A stretch of DNA of 13,108 bases, taken from positions 1 through 13,108 of the forward strand of contig RDYO01000079.1 in assembly GCA_004293385.1 (NCBI GenBank). Direction: 5' to 3'. The stretch is from Verrucomicrobiota bacterium (GTDB taxonomy: Bacteria; Verrucomicrobiota; Verrucomicrobiia; Opitutales; UBA953). Positions 1 to 9,440 of this stretch are shown here, piece after piece (positions within the stretch are counted from its first letter, which is position 1; the number at the start of each line of letters is the position of its first letter). The position numbers and the translations under genes were made by a program. The notes beneath the pieces were generated by a model. That model worked only from the letters and a program-made list of their open reading frames with translations, had not been told where the DNA came from and did no database searches.

Positions 1-13
1 CGCTCCCGGACCC

Positions 14-3003
<2,990 letters not shown>

Positions 3004-3007
<4 letters not shown>

Positions 3008-4617
3008 CCGGAACGGACGCGAGCAGCCCGGGATCCGGCCGGCTCGCCTGGCTCGGGACGGCGCTGACGGCCCTGCTGCTCTTCCTTTCGTTCGGACCGC
3101 TCGGCCATCCCTTCTGGGCGTTCATCGCTCTCGTGCCCGCCGCGGTGGTCGCCGCGTTCCGTCCGGAGTGGCGTGACTGGCGTCGCGCCGGGTTCGCGAT
3201 GAGCTGGGTGCTCTGGATCGCCCTGCTCGTCTGGCTCCGTCACGTCTACCCGCCGCTCGGCTGGCTGGGCCTGGTGCTGCTCACCGCCTACTGCGCGCTC
3301 TACCTCTTCGGCTGGCTGCTGCTGCTCCGCTGGATCTTCCCGGACTGCGCCGGCGCCGGCCTGCCCGCGCGCCTGCTCGCGATCGCCGGCCTCGCGGGCG
3401 CGTGGGGCCTGCTCGAATGGACGCGTTCGACGATCCTCTCCGGCTTCGGCTGGCTGCCGCTCTCGGCTTCGCAGACCGGTAATCCCGTGATGCTCAGCCT
3501 CTGCGCTTGGATCGGCCCGATCGGCCTCTCCATCGCGCTCGTGCTCTTCAACCTCGGCTTCGCCCGCTGGATCGTCCGGCTCATCGAATCCTACCGCGAA
3601 GACGCGCGCCTCGCGCCCGTCGGCCCCGCCGGCTGGCTGCGCCGGCTGACGCCCGAACTTTACGTCGGCCTCCTGCCTATCGCCGGCGGCTTCATCGCGT
3701 TGCTCGCCGCCAACGCCACCAAGGCCACGCTTCCGCACGTCACCATCACGCCCGCGGTCGTGCAGACGGACTTCGATCCCAACGCCAAGTGGGACGGCGC
3801 GCGCCTGCAGGAACACCTGCGCCTCGCCGAGACGATGACCATCGACGTCGCCGGCGGCCGCAAAGCGGACTTCGTGCTCTGGCCCGAGGCGGCCTTGCCG
3901 TTGACCTTGGAAAGCGAAGCTTACGTCGACCGCCTCAAGGCCCTCTCCGCGATCACCGATACCCCGCTCGTCATCGGCGCCATCGACCGACGCGGCGCCG
4001 GCTACGGCAACGCCGTCGCGGTGGTGACGTCCGAAGGCGTGCGCAAGCCCGCCTACGCGAAGCGCCACCTCGTGCCCTTCGGCGAGTACGTGCCCTTCGC
4101 AGACTTCCTGCCATTGCGTAAGGTCGTGCCGATTGAGACCGACTGCGTGGCCGGGACCGGCCCTTCCCTCCTGCCGCTCTCGACGCGCCAAGGCCGCACC
4201 TTCATGGCCGGCGCTTTGGTGTGCTACGAAGACGTCTTCCCGGAGCTCGCCCGCGAACATGCGCTCGCCGGCGCCGACGTGCTCGTCGTGGTGACCAACG
4301 ACGCCTGGTACGGCCGCGAGGCCGGAGCCTATCAGCACGCGGCCCACTCCGTCCTCCTGGCCGCCGCCACGGGGCTGCCCGTGGTCCGCTGCGGCAACGC
4401 AGGCTGGAGCGGCACCATCGACCCTCTCGGCCGGGCCTTCCCCGTCCTGGAGGAAGGCAGCGTGTATTTCCGGGGCGCCCGCCTGGCTACGCCGGTCCGG
4501 ATCCCGCGCGAACGCCAGCCCGAGACCTTCTGGGTCCGCCATGGCGACTGGGCCGTCGGCCTGGGCGGCCTCTGCTTCGCCTTAGCCTACCTCTGGCGTC
4601 GTCGCCGGCAGGCCTGA
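3004..4617 (+). CDS. lnt: Apolipoprotein N-acyltransferase Lnt
   Basis: Lnt is an inner-membrane enzyme that transfers an acyl chain from phospholipid to the N-terminal diacylglyceryl-cysteine of lipoproteins, the last step of their maturation in diderm bacteria. The 537-residue product starts with a hydrophobic multi-span region (about 14-245, several membrane segments) and continues into a carbon-nitrogen hydrolase (nitrilase) domain. The catalytic triad is visible: E295 in LWPEAALPL, K353 in YAKRHLVPFGEYVPF and C407 in ALVCYEDVFPEL. The nitrilase-fold motif TNDAWYG (431-437) and a final membrane segment near the C-terminus complete the family architecture. The ATG at 3004 is chosen because it overlaps the secA stop (ATGA) and directly precedes the first membrane helix; the open frame extends upstream to 2941 but that part lies inside secA. 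No Shine-Dalgarno is seen, so re-initiation after secA is likely. Confidence 0.96.
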
Positions 4618-4706
4618 GCCAGAAATCCGCAGGTCCTTGTCGACCTCCCGTCGTTTCCGTCCAAATTAGGGTGACCCCGGCGCCTCCCGCGCCTCGCCGC
4701 CCACCG

Positions 4707-5573
4707 ATGAAGCCCTTGCGCCTCCTGTTCGCCAGCCTCGGCCTCTGCCTCGCCTGTTCGCTCGCGGCGCAGGACCTGAAGAAGCCCAAGGAGGAATTCC
4801 CCGAGAGCGGCGTCGCCAACTATCGCCTGCGCATCAAGGCCATCCCGACGCTCATGGTGCAGATCAACGGCGTCAACGTGCTGCTCGGCGTCGACACCGG
4901 CTGCCAAGGCACCGCCGTGCTCACGCCGCGCGCGGCGGAGCGTTGCGGCGTCAGCGAAGCCTTCAGCGTGCCCTCCATGGGCAACTCCGGCCGCAAGGAG
5001 TCCACCTACGGACTCGTCGAGACGCTCCGCGCGGGCGAGGTCACCTGGCGCGACTTCCACGTGGCCATCATGCCGCTCGACGGCATGGACATCGACGGAC
5101 TGATGGGCGCCGACCTGCTCTTCGGCCGGCCCTTCTACATGGACCTCCGGAACAAGGTCATGATCCTCGGCAAGATCCCCGACACCTCCGCGGCCCACGA
5201 AGTGCCCATCTACAGCCGCGGCGGCCACTGCGGCGTCAACATCGAGGTCGAAGGCGTCAAGGTGCCGATGATCGTCGATTCCGGCGCCTCGAAGTCCTAC
5301 ATGAGCTCGCTGAAGTTCCGCGGCGAGACCGAGTTCCGCGGCTTCCTGCCCGTGGCCACCGTGCGCGGCACTTCCCTCACGCGCGTGCAGGTCTGCAAGA
5401 TCAAGTCGCTCCGCATCGGCGGCGCCCCGCTGACGGGCGTCGAATTCATCCGCGACGAGGAGCACAACCTGCTCGGCGACGACTTCCTGCGCGCCCACCC
5501 CATCGCGGTGGACATGGCTTCCCGTCGCATGTGGCTCTTCGAGCCGCAGGCCACGGATAAGCCGGGCAAGTAA
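4707..5573 (+). CDS. Secreted two-domain retropepsin-like aspartic protease homologue
   Basis: This 288-residue protein begins with a classical signal peptide (charged MKPLR, hydrophobic 6-19, probable signal peptidase I site near AAQ, 20-22), so it probably acts in the periplasm or outside the cell. The mature part has two similar halves. Each carries an aspartic-protease-type motif: VDTGCQGTAVL with D63-T64-G65 and VDSGASKSYM with D191-S192-G193. Each motif is followed by the hydrophobic-glycine segment typical of clan AA folds (GLMGADLL, 131-138; NLLGDDFL, 254-261). The two catalytic aspartates in one chain could form an intramolecular, pepsin-like active site from retropepsin-like halves. 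The ATG at 4707 is preferred because it starts the signal peptide; the open frame runs upstream to 4221 inside lnt. There is no Shine-Dalgarno. It lies 89 nt after lnt on the same strand and may be co-transcribed. Substrate is unknown; a non-proteolytic role is possible. Confidence 0.8.
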   Translation: MKPLRLLFASLGLCLACSLAAQDLKKPKEEFPESGVANYRLRIKAIPTLMVQINGVNVLLGVDTGCQGTAVLTPRAAERCGVSEAFSVPSMGNSGRKESTYGLVETLRAGEVTWRDFHVAIMPLDGMDIDGLMGADLLFGRPFYMDLRNKVMILGKIPDTSAAHEVPIYSRGGHCGVNIEVEGVKVPMIVDSGASKSYMSSLKFRGETEFRGFLPVATVRGTSLTRVQVCKIKSLRIGGAPLTGVEFIRDEEHNLLGDDFLRAHPIAVDMASRRMWLFEPQATDKPGK

Positions 5574-5582
5574 GCCGGCGGC

Positions 5583-6344
5583 TCAGCGACGGCGACCGGA
5601 CTTGCCGGAGCCTTTGGCGCCGCCTTCGGACTCGCCGCCTTCGGATTCGCCGGAGCCTTCTTCGGTCGGCTCTTCCTCGTCGTCCCAGCGGAGGTTCTTC
5701 TCCATGTCCTTGTCGACTTCTTCGACGTCGGGGAGGTCGGCGATGTCTTCCGCGGCCGCCTGGGGGCGGGCCGGCTTGTCGTCATCGTCGTCGTCGCCCG
5801 GGACTTCGTGGCCCTGCGGGACGAACTCGAGGATGTCGGTGATCTCTTCGAAAGGATGGATGTCGCGGCCTTCGATCATGGCCTGGTTGCGCAGCTCGCT
5901 GAGCTGTTCATCCACGTCTTCGACGGTGAGCTTCTGCTCGAGCTTGATCGTGTCGTTGATGAGCTTCACGCGCAGGCGCATGATGTGCTCGAGGAGGTCG
6001 GCGTAGGCGCCCTTGTCGCCGTCCTTGATGTTGGGGAGGGCGAAGAGCGGCTCCTCGGAGTCGAGGATGTGCTCGGCCACGCGGACGAGGCGGACCGTCT
6101 GGTCCTTCTCGATCTCCTGGGTCTGGAAAGGCACGAAAGCCGCCTCGAGGATCTCGTTGGAGAGACCGTACTCGCGGAGGGGGTCCATCATGTCGAGGAT
6201 CCACGGGAACTGGTAAGGATCGAGGATGCCGAGGCCGTCCGGCTCGTAATGCTTCGGATCGGAGTTCTCCTTCACCCACCAGTTGCCTTCCTTCTCCTTG
6301 AAACGGATGGTGCACCAAAGGAGCTTTGAGGTAGTCACAGCCAT
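5583..6344 (-). CDS. Conserved-looking hypothetical protein with acidic low-complexity tail
   Basis: I do not recognise this 253-residue protein. The first 175 residues look globular: a tryptophan-rich start (LLWC 8-11, NWWV 21-24), a Pro/Tyr-rich stretch (ILDPYQFPWILDMMDP, 40-54) and helical segments with charged heptad-like spacing (about 118-160). The rest is disordered and acidic: six aspartates at 184-189, an Ala/Glu/Asp stretch, a Gly/Ser/Glu segment with a repeated ESEGG unit, and a basic end KSGRRR. No signal peptide or membrane segment is seen, so it is probably cytosolic. The ATG at 6344 is preferred; an in-frame TTG at 6380 would add twelve residues inside a hairpin-containing region. 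It is convergent with the protease homologue (9-nt gap) and divergent from pyrD. The globular-plus-acidic architecture could suit a partner of basic proteins or nucleic-acid-binding complexes, but that is speculation. Confidence 0.8.
   Translation of the reverse strand: MAVTTSKLLWCTIRFKEKEGNWWVKENSDPKHYEPDGLGILDPYQFPWILDMMDPLREYGLSNEILEAAFVPFQTQEIEKDQTVRLVRVAEHILDSEEPLFALPNIKDGDKGAYADLLEHIMRLRVKLINDTIKLEQKLTVEDVDEQLSELRNQAMIEGRDIHPFEEITDILEFVPQGHEVPGDDDDDDKPARPQAAAEDIADLPDVEEVDKDMEKNLRWDDEEEPTEEGSGESEGGESEGGAKGSGKSGRRR
5621..5650 (-). repeat. Two tandem copies of a 15-bp unit inside the acidic-tail gene
   Basis: Two adjacent 15-bp units (5621-5635 and 5636-5650) differ at one base (CGCCTTCGGAYTCGC). 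Read on the minus strand they encode the repeated ESEGG of the C-terminal tail. The unit is a multiple of three, so gain or loss of copies would keep the frame. This is the only clear tandem repeat I see in the window. Confidence 0.75.
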
Positions 6345-6454
6345 GGCTGGGTGGTTTGCCCAAGTCTGGGCGGGAGTCAAGAGGGGTCGGCGGCGGCGCC
6401 AAATGGCGGGCTTCTCCGCTTTCCTTCCGGCCTTTCCTCCCTTAACTCCGGGGC
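6345..6454. promoter_or_regulatory. Divergent intergenic region between the hypothetical gene and pyrD
   Basis: These 110 bases must hold the promoters of both the minus-strand hypothetical gene and pyrD unless transcription comes from further away. Two short dyads are visible: GCCCA-AGTC-TGGGC at 6358-6371, 14 bases upstream of the hypothetical ATG, and CGCCA-AA-TGGCG at 6397-6408, 46 bases upstream of pyrD. On the minus strand a TTGACT (-35-like) sits at 6374-6379, but no good -10 follows at the right spacing. No convincing -35/-10 pair is seen for pyrD. The regulatory role follows from position only. Confidence 0.35.
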
Positions 6455-7510
6455 ATGTCTTTCCTGTACGACAAGGTGATCGCCAAGGCCCTCTACAAGC
6501 TCGACCCCGAGACGGCCCACCAGGTCGGCCTGCGCGGCATGGGCCTCCTCGGCGCCATCGCCCCCCTCCGCGCCCTGATGGAGCGCTCGCTGACCCCCAA
6601 GGGTGGTCGCCCGATCGAAGCCTTCGGCCTGAAGTTCCCCAACCATATCGGCCTCGCCGCCGGATTCGACAAGGACGGCCTCGGCTGGCGCGGCGCTGCC
6701 GCCCTCGGCTTCGGTCACGTCGAAGTCGGCACCGTCACGCCTAAGGCCCAGCCCGGCAACGAGAAGCCCCGCGTGTTCCGCTATCCCGAGCTCAACGCCG
6801 TGGTGAACGCCTACGGTTTTCCGAACAACGGCGCCCAAGCCCTGTACGACCGCCTGAGCAAGCAGCCCGGCCGCGGCCAGCGCGTCAGCCCGCTCGGCAT
6901 CAACATCGGCAAGAACAAGGCCACCGCCAACGAACAGGCCCACGAGGATTACCTCACCTGCTTCAAGCTCCTCGCCCCGCTCGCCGACTACGTCGTCGTC
7001 AACATCAGCAGCCCGAACACCACCGGCCTGCGCGCCCTCCAGGATCGCGCCCCGCTCGTGACGCTGCTATCGACGCTCGCGCAGGAGAACCGCTCCGTCG
7101 CCGGCGGCCCGGTGCCCCTGCTCCTCAAGATCGCCCCGGACCTCAATCCGAACCAGCTCGCCGACATCGTCAGCGTCGTCGGCGAATGCGGCTTCGCCGG
7201 CATCATCGCCACGAACACCACGATCTCCCGCCCCGCGGGCACCGAAGCGTGCTCGCCCGGCCGCGGCGGCCTCAGCGGCGCCCCGCTCCTCGAACGTTCC
7301 CTGCAGGTCGTGCGCTTCCTCGCGAAGGAAGCCGACGGCCGCATCCCGATCGTCGGCTGCGGCGGCATCCTGTCCGCGAAGGACGCCGGTCGCTTCATGG
7401 ACGAAGGCGCGTGCCTCGTGCAGGTCTATTCGGGCCTCGTGTTCCGCGGACCGGAACTCGCCCGCGAAGTCGCCGAAGGGCTCGCCTGGCGCCAGCGCGC
7501 CTGGGCCTGA
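6455..7510 (+). CDS. pyrD: Dihydroorotate dehydrogenase, class 2 (quinone-dependent)
   Basis: PyrD oxidises dihydroorotate to orotate in UMP synthesis, using FMN and passing electrons to membrane quinone. The 351-residue length and the N-terminal helical extension before the barrel (MSFLYDKVIAKALYKLDPE, 1-19) are typical of class 2 enzymes, which bind the membrane peripherally. FMN and substrate motifs are visible: GLAAGFDKD (66-74), VNAYGFPNNG (117-126), NIGKNK (150-155), the catalytic loop NISSPNTTGLR (183-193) with S186 as the expected base, LLLKIAPDL (222-230), ATNTTIS (252-258), and the phosphate-binding end GCGGI (301-305) and YSGLVFRGP (315-323). The ATG at 6455 begins the conserved extension and no good alternative exists; there is no Shine-Dalgarno. 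No other pyr gene lies in the window. Its stop is 1 nt from the stop of the convergent SOUL gene. Confidence 0.97.
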   Translation: MSFLYDKVIAKALYKLDPETAHQVGLRGMGLLGAIAPLRALMERSLTPKGGRPIEAFGLKFPNHIGLAAGFDKDGLGWRGAAALGFGHVEVGTVTPKAQPGNEKPRVFRYPELNAVVNAYGFPNNGAQALYDRLSKQPGRGQRVSPLGINIGKNKATANEQAHEDYLTCFKLLAPLADYVVVNISSPNTTGLRALQDRAPLVTLLSTLAQENRSVAGGPVPLLLKIAPDLNPNQLADIVSVVGECGFAGIIATNTTISRPAGTEACSPGRGGLSGAPLLERSLQVVRFLAKEADGRIPIVGCGGILSAKDAGRFMDEGACLVQVYSGLVFRGPELAREVAEGLAWRQRAWA

Positions 7511-7511
7511 T

Positions 7512-8057
7512 TCACTTCGTCGGAGCGACGGGGATGTGCACTTCCGACTGCTTGAGGAAGAAGGGCACGAACGGGCTGTTCCAGTAGACCGCGTAGGGTT
7601 CGCCGGCGGCCTTCACGTCCGTGCGCTTCGCGAGCCAGGCCTTCAGTTCGGTCAGGGCTTCCTCGTAGTTCTCCTGACTGTACGAACCGCGGATGCCGAT
7701 GGCGGCCACGCGACGCTCAGGCACCGATGAAAGTTTCACCTGCGGCGTCTCCGCGAGGTCGGCGCGCTTCGCCGAGGCGTCGTCCATGTAGAAGACCATC
7801 GTGCCCGGCTTGATGCCCGCCTCGACCGGCGCGGTCATCGGGATCTTGTTCGAGTCGATGTAACGGAAGAGGCGCATGAACAGCCCGTTGTCCGAAGCGA
7901 AATAATCCTTCGACGACTCCGTGCGCATCCAGCGGGCCGCCGGCAAGGTCTTGAGCTCGAGGTCGCCCGGAGAGGTGCGCGGGTAGGCTTCTTCCACGGC
8001 GCCGAGGTTGACGGACAGGGCCACGATGGCGAGGGCAACCCGGAGGAGCGTGTTCAT
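7512..8057 (-). CDS. Secreted SOUL/heme-binding family protein
   Basis: The 181-residue product resembles the SOUL/HBP family, named for animal heme-binding proteins but widespread in bacteria. Family-like segments are the conserved central stretch LFRYIDSNKIPMTAPV (63-78) and the C-terminal YAVYWNSPFVPFFLKQSEV (155-173), which matches the family's YxxPW..PF..RNEV ending. The N-terminus is a signal peptide (hydrophobic 4-19, likely cleavage after LGA, 18-20), so the mature protein should be periplasmic or extracytoplasmic. Heme binding cannot be read from sequence: SOUL proteins bind heme through varied residues and many bacterial members have no proven ligand. The ATG at 8057 starts the signal peptide. 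No Shine-Dalgarno precedes it, and a candidate promoter lies so close that the mRNA may be leaderless. It is convergent with pyrD and divergent from the DUF502 gene. Confidence 0.85.
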   Translation of the reverse strand: MNTLLRVALAIVALSVNLGAVEEAYPRTSPGDLELKTLPAARWMRTESSKDYFASDNGLFMRLFRYIDSNKIPMTAPVEAGIKPGTMVFYMDDASAKRADLAETPQVKLSSVPERRVAAIGIRGSYSQENYEEALTELKAWLAKRTDVKAAGEPYAVYWNSPFVPFFLKQSEVHIPVAPTK

Positions 8058-8063
8058 AAGGAT

Positions 8064-8091
8064 AATCTATGGCCGGCGGCCGAGGTTCCAA
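8064..8091 (-). promoter_or_regulatory. Candidate sigma70-type promoter of the SOUL-family gene
   Basis: Read on the minus strand, TTGGAA (8086-8091, 4 of 6 to the -35 consensus) is followed after 16 bases by TAGATT (8064-8069, 4 of 6 to the -10 consensus). The -10-like hexamer ends only 6 bases before the ATG at 8057, so a transcript from it would start at or next to the start codon. It is the best promoter-like match in this divergent 91-base gap, but it rests on pattern alone. Confidence 0.3.
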
Positions 8092-8116
8092 CCCCCGAAA
8101 TCACCGACCGACCTTG

Positions 8117-8132
8117 CCTCCGGTGGCGGAGG
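8117..8132 (+). other. Perfect 6-bp hairpin in the DUF502 gene leader
   Basis: CCTCCG (8117-8122), loop GTGG, CGGAGG (8127-8132) forms a perfect GC-rich stem-loop 16 bases upstream of the DUF502 ATG, followed by GCG and four T (8136-8139). The left arm contains CCTCC, complementary to a purine-rich ribosome site, so in RNA it could also pair with the GGGGG at 8143-8147. Whether it forms or regulates anything is unknown. Confidence 0.3.
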
Positions 8133-8141
8133 GCGTTTTCT

Positions 8142-8147
8142 AGGGGG
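8142..8147 (+). promoter_or_regulatory. Shine-Dalgarno-like AGGGGG before the DUF502 start
   Basis: AGGGGG lies one base before the ATG at 8149. The spacing is short, but this purine run is the strongest ribosome-binding-like sequence at any start in the window and supports this ATG over the upstream extension of the frame to 8008. Confidence 0.4.
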
Positions 8148-8148
8148 A

Positions 8149-8832
8149 ATGAGTGACACGCCGGAAAAAAGCACCTTCGCCTCCCGCCTGGGCCATAACT
8201 TCCTGACCGGCCTCTTCCTCCTCCTGCCGATCGGCCTGACCCTCTACGTGGTGTCCGTCCTGCTCGACCTGATGGGCAAGTTCATCCAGCCCGCCCTCGA
8301 GGTCGGTCTGGCTTGGCTCTGGACGAACGCCAAGCAGCCCGTACCGGACTTCACGCTCGGACTGTACCGTCAGCTCGTGGTGGTGTCCTCGGCCGTGGTG
8401 ATGATCTGCATCCTCGTCGTCGTCGGCTACCTCTCGAAGCGCCTGTTCGGCAAGATCCTGCACCGCTGGTTCGCCGCCCTCCTCGAGCGCACCCCCGGCC
8501 TCGGCTCCCTGTACGGCACGATCCGCCAGATGGTCGACGCCCTCAGCGGCCGCAATAAGGACACCTTCCGTCGCGTGGTGATGGTCGAGTTCCCGCGCCA
8601 AGGAATGTGGTCCATCGCCTTCGTCACCCACGAGCAGCCCACCGTCTTCAGCGAAGCCGTCGGCAAGCCGGTCGTGAATGTCTTCATCCCCGCCGCGCCC
8701 GCGCCCACCACCGGCGTCATCCTGCAGGTCTCCCCGGATGAAGTCCGCGAGACGAAGCTGACGGTCGGCGAAGCCCTCGGCCTGCTGATGAGCTTCGGCT
8801 CCGTCGTCCCCAAGCCGGCCAGCAAGGAATAG
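8149..8832 (+). CDS. DUF502 family inner-membrane protein
   Basis: This 227-residue protein belongs to the DUF502 family of bacterial and plant membrane proteins with no established biochemical function. Two membrane helices are visible (about 18-40 and 74-96). They are followed by the family hallmark TPGLGSLYGTIRQMVDAL (115-132), the motif FPRQGMWSIAFVT (148-160) and the PAAPAPTTG segment (181-189), which corresponds to the family's P-x-P-x-P-x-(S/T)-G signature. The C-terminal half is expected to form a soluble domain. The ATG at 8149 is chosen because it follows a G-rich ribosome-site-like sequence and precedes the first helix at the usual distance; the open frame continues upstream to 8008 through the intergenic region. 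It is the first gene of a tight plus-strand run: the RecO-like start lies 5 bases after its stop, so the three genes are probably one operon. Confidence 0.9.
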   Translation: MSDTPEKSTFASRLGHNFLTGLFLLLPIGLTLYVVSVLLDLMGKFIQPALEVGLAWLWTNAKQPVPDFTLGLYRQLVVVSSAVVMICILVVVGYLSKRLFGKILHRWFAALLERTPGLGSLYGTIRQMVDALSGRNKDTFRRVVMVEFPRQGMWSIAFVTHEQPTVFSEAVGKPVVNVFIPAAPAPTTGVILQVSPDEVRETKLTVGEALGLLMSFGSVVPKPASKE

Positions 8833-8837
8833 GCCGG

Positions 8838-9440
8838 ATGTCCGCCTCGAGCCTCCGCTGCCTGGTGCTGGGTCGCGACCCCTCCGGGGAGTCGCATTCC
8901 CTGCTCACGCTGCTCGAGCCCTCCGAGGGCCTCGTCCGCTGCCTGATCCGCACCCACCGCGGCAAGGGCACGACGCTGCCCGACCTCTTCGACGAAGGCG
9001 AAGTCAGCCTCGAACGCGCCAAGGACGGCGGCACGCGCTTCGCCCGCGACTACCGGCTGCTCACGCGTCGCGCCGGCCTCGCCCGCGACCACCGCACGCT
9101 AGAACGTGCCTGCCGCCTCGCGGGCATGTTGCGCAAGAATCCGCCGCCGCCCGAGTCCGCCGAGGTCTGCTACCGCATCGCGCTCGAGACCTTCGACGCC
9201 ATGTCCGCACGCCCGCGCGCCGACTGCGCTTACTTCAAGAGCCTCTGGCTCATCCTCAAGGACGGCGGCTGGGGCGTGCATGAGCAGTGGTTCACGCGCC
9301 TCGGCACGCGCCAAGCCCACGCGGCCGCGATCCTCGCCCAGCCCCTCGACGCGCAGACGACCGATGAGGAGACCGTCGCGAAGCTGAGCACCGACCTCGA
9401 ACGCTGGTCCGCCGGCGAGGCGCACTTCGTCCTGCCCTGA
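8838..9440 (+). CDS. recO: RecO-like DNA repair/recombination mediator
   Basis: The 200-residue product fits a short, divergent RecO, which loads RecA on SSB-coated single-stranded DNA in the RecFOR pathway and anneals strands. The N-terminus has the RecO OB-fold pattern: CLVLGRDPSGESHSLLTLL (8-26), then EGLVRCLIRTHRGKG (30-44), equivalent to the family's 'vL..r.ygEts.ll.lfT..hGlv..vakG.r..k'. The C-terminal part (AYFKSLWLILKDGGW, 131-145) resembles the helical domain's 'fel.lL.llGy..' segment. RecO proteins are commonly about 240 residues, so this one is short; the four-cysteine zinc site present in some RecOs is not seen. The start at 8838 is supported by AAGGA at 8824-8828. The stop shares one base with the next gene's start, suggesting coupled translation with the nuclease-helicase. 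An unrelated OB-fold protein is the main alternative. Confidence 0.65.
   Translation: MSASSLRCLVLGRDPSGESHSLLTLLEPSEGLVRCLIRTHRGKGTTLPDLFDEGEVSLERAKDGGTRFARDYRLLTRRAGLARDHRTLERACRLAGMLRKNPPPPESAEVCYRIALETFDAMSARPRADCAYFKSLWLILKDGGWGVHEQWFTRLGTRQAHAAAILAQPLDAQTTDEETVAKLSTDLERWSAGEAHFVLP

Noticed and set aside
4637..4667. Possible promoter TTGTCG with CAAATT before the protease homologue
   Set aside because: The -10 match is only 3 of 6 and the spacing is 19; it is no better than chance, and readthrough from lnt is enough to explain expression.
4587..5498. A 303-codon minus-strand frame opposite the protease homologue
   Set aside because: It is antisense to a gene with a signal peptide and two DTG/DSG motifs; the product is His/Ala/Asp-rich and has no recognisable domain.
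5808..6329. A 173-codon plus-strand frame opposite the hypothetical gene, acid- and leucine-rich
   Set aside because: The minus-strand reading has tryptophans, varied composition and a plausible start. The plus-strand product is mostly V/L/E/D/H, a typical antisense shadow. Since the minus-strand protein is itself unrecognised, this rejection is less certain than the others.
8117..8139. Stem-loop followed by TTTT considered as an intrinsic terminator
   Set aside because: No plus-strand gene ends nearby (pyrD ends at 7510), the stem is only 6 bp, and a GCG separates it from the T run. It is kept only as a leader hairpin.
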